DNA of 18,798 bases from ANME-2 cluster archaeon (GCA_023544495.1 JAMJFV010000012.1:1-18798), one strand, 5' to 3'; shown: positions 6,280 through 14,250, numbered from the stretch's first letter. The notes: generated by a model from the letters alone, not told the origin. A program made the numbers and translations.

Positions 6280-9200
6280 ATGCGCAGTAATTTCTTTATA
6301 GTCCTGACGTTCTTGCTGATAGTGTTCGCAGCTAATATTGACAGTTCCCGGGCATTAGTAGAACATGACTGCAGAGTCTGTCATAGTTCCAACATATCAT
6401 ATCCACATCACCTGTTAGTAGAGAATAAGGGGTTTCAATGTATTGAGTGTCATCCATATAGGAATGGGGGAGTAATTAAGATCAGTGATTGTCTGGTCTG
6501 TCACCCAATACCCGCAGAGATAGATCATGGAAACAATTGTACAAACTGTCATTTAGAAGGTGGGACCTATGCAACCCTGAACTGGAATGGATCCATACTC
6601 AGCAAATCGGGATTTTTCAATAGCTCTCATAATAATATAACAGGAGATTTTGACAGCAGTAATTATACTCAGATCTCTAAAGTCTGCTGGGGATGTCATG
6701 TTGATTATGCTGATCAACGAATTAATCCCGTTCATTCCAATAATGTCTCGCAACTACCTGTATGTGAAGATTGCCATTTTGATGATTTGCCATTGAATAA
6801 GAACAATTTGCGGATCGATCCGATCCAGATACCCGAACATCAGCCTTCAGGTGAGGATATCAGGACTTCGATCTCGACCAATTGTACATTCTGTCATAAC
6901 AATTCATTGTCTATTCCTGTTCCAACTACAAATGTCACTCATAAGACTGCACTGAATTTTGTTTCGCATTATCTTGATACGAATAATTTAGTTACACCAA
7001 CAAATAATACAACCGAATGCATGTGGTGCCATTATAAAAATTTTGATAATATCTCATGGGGTAAACCCACTGATCCGAACAATTCCAGCAAATTCAACCA
7101 CACGTTCCTGAATATCACAAATAACAGCGACTGTTATTCATGTCACTTCTCCACTTCCGATCTTATCGGGTCTTTTACTTTTCATGACAAAAGAATGACC
7201 TCAGGTGCCGGAAAAGATTGTTCGGGCTGCCATGATCTTGATGCATTGACATCAGTACGTGAAAAGTTCCGGATCGATGTATCGGCAATGAATACATCAG
7301 ACGCAATTCATGTTGACCTGAATAAAGGCGCAGCCGTAACAGTCGATGAAAATAACGCACGCTGCTGGGCATGTCATGGCGAAGGGGACGGATCAGAAGC
7401 AAGCCAGCCACGAGGCCACCCGGCTTCGGTCTACAACGGGAACCCCAGGAACTGTAGCAATATGGATTGCCACAATGTGGTTCAATCCATCTTCAATGAG
7501 CCAATGGTCTATGAACATTTCAAATATGTAGATAAGATTGACCAAAATATCAGTACGACCGTTGATTGTCCGGCCTGTCACCTGAATAGCGTCGTTTTTC
7601 ACCGGGATAAAACGATTCCTTCTGATACTTCACTGGTATCCCATTACGGCTCCACGTCAGATCTGATCAATACAACAAGTTGCATCTACTGCCACCTTGA
7701 TGAAGACCATGCAGAAAAATGGGGTAATGCTCCTGACCCGACAGATAATATTTCCAGATTCTCAAAGAAAAAATGGGAAAAAAAGCTGTATGTTGGTGAG
7801 AAATGGTATCTTGGTAATCGTTATTTCCTGGTATTTGAAGATATAGCAGCCGATGGAGGTGGCGCATACCTGCGATTGTACCGGAATGACCTTATACTCG
7901 ATGACATTGTGGTTGATGATGCCCAGAACTATACGTATGAAACCAGGATCAGAGATTCAGGCACGTCGATAAAGACCACAGTATTTAAACTGAATGTTAC
8001 TGCTGTCTTCAGGAGCTCGAAGACAGAGTTTGTCGATGTTAAAGCAAGCGTCTGGAAACGTATTCATCCTGAAGATAATGACACTGCCTGCTGGGCCTGT
8101 CATATTGATGATTATGTGATTGACAGGAAAAAATATCTTATACTGGATGAAGATGAAGACCGGATATACTATGTAGAGAAATTACTGGACCATTCAGATG
8201 AAGATACCCGGGACAAAGAGATCCTTTTTGAAAGAGACTTTTCAATCGGAGAAGGGAGTAATGCGAGCCTGGAAATCGGCAGGAACTTTACCCTGACCGC
8301 CGAAGAAGTAGACATCAATAGTAAAAGAGCACTCATGAAACTGGCCAGGGCAGGGAGCATTGTTAAAGAAGGTGTCTACAAAGAAGGGGAGTATCTGGAA
8401 TATGAAGAGGATCTATCGTATGATGGACATACGATCAATGATGTAGTTACCTTTTCTGCCTTGATAGAGAGTGTATTTCACGGACCGGATTCCGATGCTG
8501 TAATTGTATCCGATGTCAAAGTAATTTCAGGGCTTATGGCAATAGATAATGATGAAATATTGGGAGGGTATAATACAAGCCAGCTGCATACCAGCAATGT
8601 ATTTTCACTGGGCGGGATCCCTGATACATTCCATGTGCCATCACTGAACGAGGGCCTGGATGGTGGTTCTGATTGTGTCTATTGTCATGATGTCAGTAAT
8701 GGTTTTGGTATTTCCTCGGTCAATGCCATCCAGACCCGGCTGGGGGGTCACAGCACTCTCAATGCCCCTTTAAGTAATCTTACCAATGATATTAACAGGG
8801 CTTGCTGGGCCTGTCACGGTGAAGGAGTGGACCCAGGCAGACATCCTGCAGATTACTTATATCCCAGGCAGTGTGAAGACTGTCATGTTAACCTGGAAAA
8901 CCCAACCTATCGTGCCGTGGATATCAGCGATGAACCCCACGGCCAGGCTGAAGATTGTCATCGGTGCCACGGGGCAGATTATCCCGGACAGCATGTGATC
9001 AATGTATTCGAACCGCTGACACCTAATATCATAAAAATCGAAACCGGGTCAACAGAGGTAGTACCAGGACAACAGGTAGATGTAAAAGTCACTTCCATGG
9101 CCGGCTGGAACATGAAGGTCAGGGACATAGAATATTTCATAGATATTGAAGGTCAACCGGGAACGGGTATATCGGTAATGCCGAATGATGGGATATTCGA

Positions 9201-10257
9201 TGAACAGATCGAAGAAGCTGAATTCACCATTAATACCACCAGACTTGAACCGGGCAATCATACGGTATATGTTCACTCCATGGAACGCGATAATAAATGG
9301 GGCCCGGTCAACCACATTGAATTTTCAATAGACCGAACTGCAAATTCGGCCGGCAGACCATTTGGATTAAAAATACCACTGTGGGCCTTAGCATTAATAG
9401 GATTATTGTTGATAGGGTTTACCCTGATCCGCCAAGATAAGAATCCCTTCAAGAGATCGAATATCCTGCCCGGGATAATTATCATAGTATTCGTCATGAC
9501 CGGATTTGGATTTATTTCCCAGTGGGATGAGCCCCTGCAATTTTCTTCAATAAGGGAGTACCAGGAATTGAATATTTCAGGTCAGGAATGTGACGAATGC
9601 CATATCGAAGCATCTGGTTATAGGTCGCTGGAAGGCAGGCATGCAGATCTAAAGTGTGTCTACTGTCATCCAGAACACACGTATGTCGAAGCATGTATAA
9701 ACTGTCATGGTCCACACAGGATACACCTGATATATGAAAATTGTCTGGTCTGCCATCCTGCCCATTCACCACTGGATATTGATTATACTGAAAATGTTTC
9801 CAATGAGAACTGTGCAGCATGCCATGAGAGGATCACTACTGTACTGGAATCAAGTAGTACGAAACACAGCACTCTTCTTTGCACGAAATGCCATTCAAAT
9901 CATGAAAATATTCCTGAATGCAATTCTTGTCATACACCCCATGCTCAGAATATGACCAGCACCGATTGCATAGAATGTCATCCGGCACATGACCCTGTGG
10001 TTATAGAATTTCCGGCAGGCACCCGGGATGGAGTCTGTGCGGTATGTCATAATGCCATCAATTCCACATTACACGAAAGTGGCACTGAACATCAAGAATT
10101 AGGATGCATCTATTGTCATCCAGAACATGACTATTTGCCGGATTGTGAATCCTGTCATGGATTGCCGCATGAGAAGGCGATACATGAAACATATCCCAGA
10201 TGTATGCAATGCCACATTGTTCCCCATGATGTGAAGAACATCGTATTTACAGAATAA
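6280..10257 (+). CDS. Giant 31-heme-site multiheme cytochrome c with S-layer domains, membrane hairpin and triplicated tetraheme C-terminus
   Basis: This 1325-residue protein is likely an electron conduit through the S-layer. A signal peptide (FFIVLTFLLIVFAANIDSSRA) precedes the mature chain. Eighteen CxxCH motifs plus one CX4CH (CSNMDCH, residues 392-398) lie before the membrane region. Residues about 497-604 and 615-760 resemble the Methanosarcina S-layer tile domain (e.g. VGEKWYLGNRYFLVFEDI; SALIESVFHGPDSDAVIVSD), with one CWACH between them. A beta-sandwich (about 912-1022) leads to two helices (about 1031-1050 and 1061-1080) joined by a basic loop RQDKNPFKRS, which should face the cytoplasm. 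After these come 12 more CxxCH motifs in three ~74-residue tetraheme repeats starting at residues 1104, 1178 and 1253. Both heme regions would therefore be extracellular. Many N-x-S/T sequons suggest glycosylation. The start is supported by GGTGA (6265-6269) ten bases upstream. S-layer/multiheme fusions are known from ANME-2 archaea; the exact subtype is not assigned here. Confidence 0.92.
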   Translation: MRSNFFIVLTFLLIVFAANIDSSRALVEHDCRVCHSSNISYPHHLLVENKGFQCIECHPYRNGGVIKISDCLVCHPIPAEIDHGNNCTNCHLEGGTYATLNWNGSILSKSGFFNSSHNNITGDFDSSNYTQISKVCWGCHVDYADQRINPVHSNNVSQLPVCEDCHFDDLPLNKNNLRIDPIQIPEHQPSGEDIRTSISTNCTFCHNNSLSIPVPTTNVTHKTALNFVSHYLDTNNLVTPTNNTTECMWCHYKNFDNISWGKPTDPNNSSKFNHTFLNITNNSDCYSCHFSTSDLIGSFTFHDKRMTSGAGKDCSGCHDLDALTSVREKFRIDVSAMNTSDAIHVDLNKGAAVTVDENNARCWACHGEGDGSEASQPRGHPASVYNGNPRNCSNMDCHNVVQSIFNEPMVYEHFKYVDKIDQNISTTVDCPACHLNSVVFHRDKTIPSDTSLVSHYGSTSDLINTTSCIYCHLDEDHAEKWGNAPDPTDNISRFSKKKWEKKLYVGEKWYLGNRYFLVFEDIAADGGGAYLRLYRNDLILDDIVVDDAQNYTYETRIRDSGTSIKTTVFKLNVTAVFRSSKTEFVDVKASVWKRIHPEDNDTACWACHIDDYVIDRKKYLILDEDEDRIYYVEKLLDHSDEDTRDKEILFERDFSIGEGSNASLEIGRNFTLTAEEVDINSKRALMKLARAGSIVKEGVYKEGEYLEYEEDLSYDGHTINDVVTFSALIESVFHGPDSDAVIVSDVKVISGLMAIDNDEILGGYNTSQLHTSNVFSLGGIPDTFHVPSLNEGLDGGSDCVYCHDVSNGFGISSVNAIQTRLGGHSTLNAPLSNLTNDINRACWACHGEGVDPGRHPADYLYPRQCEDCHVNLENPTYRAVDISDEPHGQAEDCHRCHGADYPGQHVINVFEPLTPNIIKIETGSTEVVPGQQVDVKVTSMAGWNMKVRDIEYFIDIEGQPGTGISVMPNDGIFDEQIEEAEFTINTTRLEPGNHTVYVHSMERDNKWGPVNHIEFSIDRTANSAGRPFGLKIPLWALALIGLLLIGFTLIRQDKNPFKRSNILPGIIIIVFVMTGFGFISQWDEPLQFSSIREYQELNISGQECDECHIEASGYRSLEGRHADLKCVYCHPEHTYVEACINCHGPHRIHLIYENCLVCHPAHSPLDIDYTENVSNENCAACHERITTVLESSSTKHSTLLCTKCHSNHENIPECNSCHTPHAQNMTSTDCIECHPAHDPVVIEFPAGTRDGVCAVCHNAINSTLHESGTEHQELGCIYCHPEHDYLPDCESCHGLPHEKAIHETYPRCMQCHIVPHDVKNIVFTE
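9589..10254 (+). repeat. Three tandem tetraheme-encoding repeats at the end of the giant cytochrome gene
   Basis: Units start at 9589, 9811 and 10036 (spacing 74 and 75 codons, the last unit 72-73 codons). Each follows the order CxxCH, ~17-20 residues, CxxCH-x-x-H, a short gap, CxxCH-x-P-H, a short gap, CxxCH-x-x-H. Shared strings include CVYCHPEH / CIYCHPEH and CLVCHPAH / CIECHPAH. This is protein-level duplication, with DNA identity already eroded. Confidence 0.8.
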
Positions 10258-10290
10258 AAAAAAATGGACGGGGCATTCATTCGCCCCCCC
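10256..10290 (-). terminator. Terminator of the thermosome gene between convergent genes
   Basis: Read on the minus strand, GGGGC (10287-10283), an eight-base loop and GCCCC (10274-10270) form a GC stem. It is followed by GTCCA and then nine T (complement of the A-run 10264-10256). The T-run lies on the thermosome side only. On the plus strand the hairpin could still slow transcription from the cytochrome gene. Confidence 0.65.
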
Positions 10291-10298
10291 ATCCTTGC

Positions 10299-11930
10299 TT
10301 AAACCTGGTAGTCTTTCATTCCAGGTGCCTGTTTTGGCCCGTTACTGCCGCTGGAAGCTATCATATCATCAATGCGCAATATCATGTTGGCCGCCTCCGA
10401 TGCCGAATCAATTGCCTGGAGTTTCACTCTCAATGGCTCTACAACACCAGAGAGCTTCATATCTTCCACCCTGTTCTTAAAGACATTCAAACCGGCATTC
10501 TTTTCCCCTGCTTCATGTCTGCTTTTGAGTTCCACGAGTTTATCAATGGAATCAAGACCACTGTTCTCTGCAAGGGTCTTGGGAATTACTTCTACAGCTT
10601 CTGCGAACCTGATCACTGCCAGTTGTTCCCTCCCCTTCAATGTAGCAGCATATTCCTTTAACCGTAATGACAGTTCCACTTCAGGTGACCCGCCGCCGGC
10701 CACGACCCGTCCGTCCTCAATGACCACGCCTACCACACGCAGGGCATCGTTCATGGCCCGTGCAAGATTATCCACCACCTGTTCGGTGCCGCCTCGAAGG
10801 ATAATGGATACAACCTTTGTATTGGGACAATCACGTACAAATATCATCTCGCCGTTACCTACCATTTTTTCTTCGACCAGACCGGCATTGCCCAGGTCGT
10901 CAGGAGTAAGTTCATCAAGATTGGTAACAATTTTACCGTTCGTGGACTGTGCAAGCAGTTTCAGGTCCTTCTTCTTTACCCTGTGAATAACAAATATACC
11001 GGCTTTTGCCAGGTAATGGCGCGCCATATCATCAACCGCTTTCTGGCAGAACACTGCATTGGCCCCGCTATTGATTACTTTATCCACCACTTCCTTCATC
11101 ATCCGTTCTTCCTGTTCAATAAAAGCACGGCGCTGTGTTGTGCCTGTCAGAGATATCTCATTCTTGAATTCCATTGACCGTACATCAATGGGTGTGGCAA
11201 GGATTGCGATCCTGGCATTATCGACCCTGGTGGGCATGCTCTGGTGTGTACGGGTTCTGTCAATGATAAGCCCTTCCACAAGCTCGGTATCGTCCACACT
11301 ACCTTCCACCCTGCGCTCCATCATAACATCCTTAATATCCACGGTCTTCCTACCGTTTGTATCTGTCTCAGTAATAGCAATTACGGCCCTGACCACAAGC
11401 GGTGCAATAATATCCTTTGTAGATTCCGCACCCTTGCCGGTAAGAGCTGTCCCGGCTATCTTTACCAGGGTATCCACATCATCTTCAGTCACCTTGAACG
11501 ATACGCCTTCCAGAATGCGGTGTGCCTCAAAAGCAGCCATACGGTATCCTTTTGAAATTGTGGTGCTGTGCACGTTCATATCCAGCAGTTCTTCTGCTTT
11601 TTCCAGCAGTTCTCCCGTCAGTACGGCGGCCGTCGTGGTGCCGTCGCCCACTTCGTCATCCTGGGTCTTTGCGACCTCCACGACCATTTTGGCCGCAGGA
11701 TGTTTGATATCCATTTCATCCAGGATGGTCGCGCCGTCGTTGGTAATGGTAACCTGGCCTGCAGAATTCACCAGCATCTTGTCCATACCCTTTGGTCCCA
11801 GGGTGGAACGTACTGCCGATGCAACCACTTTGGCTGCCATGATATTTCCCCTCTGGGCATCTCTACCTGTAGTCCTTTGTGTCCCCTGTCTGAGGATCAT
11901 TATTGGCTGACCGCCTAATTGTGCTGCCAT
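10299..11930 (-). CDS. Thermosome (group II chaperonin, Hsp60/CCT family) subunit
   Basis: This is an ATP-driven protein-folding chaperonin subunit that assembles into an eight-membered double ring in the cytosol. The 543-residue length fits the family. Equatorial-domain nucleotide motifs are intact: TLGPKGMDKML (residues 43-53), ITNDGATIL (62-70) with D65, and VGDGTTTAAVL (94-104) with D96 acting in hydrolysis. The apical region carries the built-in lid typical of group II. Near the C-terminus is VVAGGGSPEVE, a conserved ATP-site loop. The tail ends with PGMKDYQV and lacks the long GGM repeats seen in many archaeal thermosomes. GGAG lies eight bases before ATG 11930. It is the last of three leftward genes after TBP and a TatD-like hydrolase, separated from the latter by 83 bp, so it may have its own promoter. 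Which paralogue (alpha, beta or gamma) it is cannot be told from one copy. Confidence 0.95.
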   Translation of the reverse strand: MAAQLGGQPIMILRQGTQRTTGRDAQRGNIMAAKVVASAVRSTLGPKGMDKMLVNSAGQVTITNDGATILDEMDIKHPAAKMVVEVAKTQDDEVGDGTTTAAVLTGELLEKAEELLDMNVHSTTISKGYRMAAFEAHRILEGVSFKVTEDDVDTLVKIAGTALTGKGAESTKDIIAPLVVRAVIAITETDTNGRKTVDIKDVMMERRVEGSVDDTELVEGLIIDRTRTHQSMPTRVDNARIAILATPIDVRSMEFKNEISLTGTTQRRAFIEQEERMMKEVVDKVINSGANAVFCQKAVDDMARHYLAKAGIFVIHRVKKKDLKLLAQSTNGKIVTNLDELTPDDLGNAGLVEEKMVGNGEMIFVRDCPNTKVVSIILRGGTEQVVDNLARAMNDALRVVGVVIEDGRVVAGGGSPEVELSLRLKEYAATLKGREQLAVIRFAEAVEVIPKTLAENSGLDSIDKLVELKSRHEAGEKNAGLNVFKNRVEDMKLSGVVEPLRVKLQAIDSASEAANMILRIDDMIASSGSNGPKQAPGMKDYQV

Positions 11931-12013
11931 GTGATAATCTCCATTATAAATGATATTTGGTTTTAATTAACTGAGTAACGGAATTCGATTTTTGTATGTT
12001 TGAAGTTCTATAT

Positions 12014-12871
12014 TTATGTTGTGGTGCGTTCAATCTCGATATGATATACCTTTTCAGGATTTTCCTTGTGGATCTTCCAGAAGACCTCATCTCCCCACGT
12101 ATCCACTAATGCAAGGGTCTTTCGTGGTATGGTCCTGACACCCAGCACCGCACCGGGACGCTGTGGGTCATCGATATAATCCGTTTCCATCATGAATCGG
12201 TCCCCCTGGGCCAGTGCCTCCTCTATCATCCCTTTACCGGCAAGCACGCCGGGCCATATACCACACTGTGCAAATTCAGGTATCATGGGTGGCGAGAAAT
12301 GCTTTACTACGTTCTCAGGGGACAGTCCGGCTGTACGTGCCATGCCGGCCAGTTCACCGATACCCTCAGGTGTTGCAGTTTCGGTATGCAACTGCACAGG
12401 ACATCCTGCCTCCCTTGCCAGTTCCATAGCATAGGCCAGTATATCATTTGAAGCATCCCATAAAGCAGGTTCAACCTTATAATGAGGACGGCCTGATTTC
12501 AAACCTACAGCAAGCCCCTCCTCAACATACCCGGCCGCGATCTCAAGGCCAGACCGCATCAACTCGATCGTCCTGTCCAGCCCAACCCTGCCATACATCC
12601 TGGTAATAGCGGCCGGATGCACGCCCAGCACAGGAAAAGCTGTCACACCGATCTCCTGAACGGCTTTGGCCATTTCGACAGTTTCATTGAACACCAATCG
12701 ATAATCATCTGGCTGGTTTATCGTTACACCTATGGTCCATGAAGGTTTTGAAACTAAAAAAATATGGGTGCCGCCTGCGCGCTTGAATGCTTTTGCGGCC
12801 TCTGTACCCTGACACCGGTGGTCAAGGTGCATGTGATGGTCGGTTATAGGAAAAGTGTGACCGGAATTCAC
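12014..12871 (-). CDS. TatD-like metal-dependent hydrolase (amidohydrolase-type TIM barrel)
   Basis: This 285-residue protein has the metal-site layout of the TatD-related TIM-barrel hydrolases common in archaea: DHHMHLD (residues 11-17) for the first metal ligands, LGVHPAA, GLKSGRPHY, VQLHTE, VKHFSPP and METDYIDDP near the end, the last providing the final Asp. Such proteins are predicted phosphoesterases or nucleases; the substrate of this subgroup is unknown to me. Translation probably begins with GTG at 12871, because the next in-frame Met (residue 14) lies inside the metal-binding motif. The GTG overlaps the TGA of the TBP gene as GTGA, so the two genes are co-transcribed and probably translationally coupled. 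No signal peptide is present, so it should be cytosolic. Confidence 0.85.
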   Translation of the reverse strand: MNSGHTFPITDHHMHLDHRCQGTEAAKAFKRAGGTHIFLVSKPSWTIGVTINQPDDYRLVFNETVEMAKAVQEIGVTAFPVLGVHPAAITRMYGRVGLDRTIELMRSGLEIAAGYVEEGLAVGLKSGRPHYKVEPALWDASNDILAYAMELAREAGCPVQLHTETATPEGIGELAGMARTAGLSPENVVKHFSPPMIPEFAQCGIWPGVLAGKGMIEEALAQGDRFMMETDYIDDPQRPGAVLGVRTIPRKTLALVDTWGDEVFWKIHKENPEKVYHIEIERTTT

Positions 12872-13449
12872 ATCAATCCCAGACTATCCAGTTCCTCTAC
12901 GATTTTATCAACTGCAGCGTGTGCATCTTCTGGTTTTTTTCCGCCAGTGACCACAAGTTTACCCGAACCGAACAGGAGCATGACCACCTTAGGGACTGCT
13001 AACCTGTACACCAGTCCCGGGAACTGTTCCGGTTCATATTCGATGTTCTCAAGCCCCAGTCCTATGGCGATAGCGTTGAGATTAAGAACTGTACCCAAGT
13101 CAGCGGAAGCTACAATATTTTGCACTGTTATCTCAGGATTATCCATAACCTCGACTCCCATATCTGTTAATTCATTGAATACCTTTTTCAGGCCGTTATG
13201 AACATCTTCAATACTCTTAGCACCGGTACATACGATCTTGCCGCTTCCGAAGATCAGGGCTGCGGTCTTGGGGTCCTTTGTCCTGTACACCACTCCCGGG
13301 AAACGTTCTTTATTATAATCGGCCCCATCAAGCTTCATGGTTATTTTGGGCAGGTCAAGTGTGGTACCGATAGCAGTGGAAGCTACAACATTTTCTATTT
13401 TAATAGTATCTTTAGGGTCATCAACATTAGCCATGATAATCACTACCAT
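12868..13449 (-). CDS. tbp: TATA-binding protein (archaeal TBP)
   Basis: This is the general transcription factor that binds promoter TATA boxes and recruits TFB and RNA polymerase. The protein is 193 residues from ATG 13449, or 188 from ATG 13434 (which gives the usual-looking N-terminus MANVDDPKDTIKIENVVAS). It is an internal duplication: repeat 1 contains IENVVASTAIGTTLDL, FPGVVYRTKDPKTAALIFGS and GKIVCTGAKS; repeat 2 contains VQNIVASADLGTVLNL, FPGLVYRLAVPKVVMLLFGS and GKLVVTGGKK. Together they give the saddle fold. Two TATA-like boxes upstream would suit the two starts. It overlaps the downstream TatD-like gene by four bases. The window cannot show whether the genome holds further TBP copies, as Methanosarcina does. 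Confidence 0.95.
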   Translation of the reverse strand: MVVIIMANVDDPKDTIKIENVVASTAIGTTLDLPKITMKLDGADYNKERFPGVVYRTKDPKTAALIFGSGKIVCTGAKSIEDVHNGLKKVFNELTDMGVEVMDNPEITVQNIVASADLGTVLNLNAIAIGLGLENIEYEPEQFPGLVYRLAVPKVVMLLFGSGKLVVTGGKKPEDAHAAVDKIVEELDSLGLM

Positions 13450-13458
13450 CTTATAGGG

Positions 13459-13480
13459 TATTTATACCTTTATATAGTTT
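13459..13480 (-). promoter_or_regulatory. Two TATA-like boxes upstream of the TBP gene
   Basis: On the minus strand AAACTATATAAAGG (centre about 13474) lies 25-26 bp before ATG 13449, and GTATAAATAC (centre about 13464) lies about 30 bp before ATG 13434. The second box is part of a short inverted repeat, GGTAT-TT-ATACC at 13457-13468. Because the product itself binds TATA boxes, autoregulation is possible, but that is inference. Confidence 0.45.
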
Positions 13481-13553
13481 AAGTAGTTCTGGTGTCGCTC
13501 GAAGGGAATTTCTCACAGTTATGCGGGTCGATCTTTCAAATCGAAGTGTCCTT

Positions 13554-14048
13554 TCATTCGTATATTAACATAGTATTGGTTACTTCCACATATCTGTCAG
13601 CAGCTATGATCAACTCGTTTCCCGTATTCTCAATGAATGAAATAATCTCCACTTTCACTCCTTTTGACTGAAGGGCATAAACCAGGGGTACAAAGTCACT
13701 ATCGCCTGTCAGGATAACCATGATATCCACTTTATCGGCAAGGGCCAGGGCATCTATGGCAATTTGCATATCCCAGTCTGCTTTGATGGAACCGTCCGGA
13801 AGTTTGCGCGGCTTTTTGGACTTTACTTCAAAACCCAGTTTTTCCATTGTGTGGACAAACTTTGACTGGTCAATTCCTTCAGGCGAGACATTGTATAGTA
13901 TAGCCCTGGTGATCGACCTGGAGTCCATTGAATCTATGAGCGCACCATAATCTGGCTTTGCACCTCTTGTCTTTGCTGACAGGTATATGTTTTGGCCATC
14001 AATCAGGATGGCTGTCCGTTGTTGAAAATTGTTTTTTATGTCATTCAT
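13554..14048 (-). CDS. NYN-domain (LabA/DUF88-like, PIN-fold) protein
   Basis: This 164-residue single-domain protein has the acidic active-site pattern of the NYN family, which shares the PIN/FLAP nuclease fold: AILIDGQNIY with D17 and N20, IKADWDMQIAIDA (about residues 89-101) with two or three Asp, and ILTGDSDFVPLVYAL (about 111-125). Such proteins are predicted metal-dependent ribonucleases acting in RNA processing or decay; the substrate is unknown. There is no signal peptide or extra RNA-binding domain. The start at ATG 14048 leaves a plausible short N-terminus; a TATA-like TATAAATTA lies near 14082-14090. It is leftward and separated from the TBP gene by about 104 bp, so probably transcribed on its own, divergently from the aldehyde dehydrogenase operon. 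Confidence 0.85.
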   Translation of the reverse strand: MNDIKNNFQQRTAILIDGQNIYLSAKTRGAKPDYGALIDSMDSRSITRAILYNVSPEGIDQSKFVHTMEKLGFEVKSKKPRKLPDGSIKADWDMQIAIDALALADKVDIMVILTGDSDFVPLVYALQSKGVKVEIISFIENTGNELIIAADRYVEVTNTMLIYE

Positions 14049-14250
14049 AATATTGCCAGTACAATTTATGTTTCCATGACTAATTTATACTTATGTGTTA
14101 TATTGTAATGATTGTATAGAACTAATGAAAAAAATATAATAATTTCACATTGAAATATAGGAACTATTTCAACACTCCTTAAAATCTTATCACTGTGAAC
14201 AGCAAACACTTATTACCCTTAATTTTCAATGTTAATATTGGGGAATCATT
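14049..14250. other. Divergent intergenic region between NYN gene and aldehyde dehydrogenase operon
   Basis: This AT-rich region of 202 bp carries the TATA-like element of the NYN gene (about 14082-14090, minus strand) and the promoter/operator of the rightward operon (14128-14172). No ORF or RNA gene is seen. Confidence 0.5.
14128..14172 (+). promoter_or_regulatory. Putative promoter and operator of the aldehyde dehydrogenase operon
   Basis: An AT-rich TATA-like stretch (AAAAAAATATAATAATTT, about 14128-14145) would start transcription near 14162. A perfect 8-bp inverted repeat, TTGAAATA (14150-14157) and TATTTCAA (14165-14172) with a seven-base spacer, covers exactly that point. This is the usual position for a repressor operator. 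The resulting leader would be about 90 bases and ends in GGGG about seven bases before ATG 14251. Confidence 0.45.

Noticed and set aside
11059..11910. 283-codon plus-strand open frame antisense to the thermosome gene
   Set aside because: It is a complement of highly conserved chaperonin codons. The translation is Ser/Thr/Val-rich with no domain, as is usual for shadow frames in GC-rich genes.
13526..13545. TCGAT ... ATCGA hairpin downstream of the NYN gene as a terminator
   Set aside because: It is a weak 5-bp stem with a seven-base loop and no T-run on either strand.
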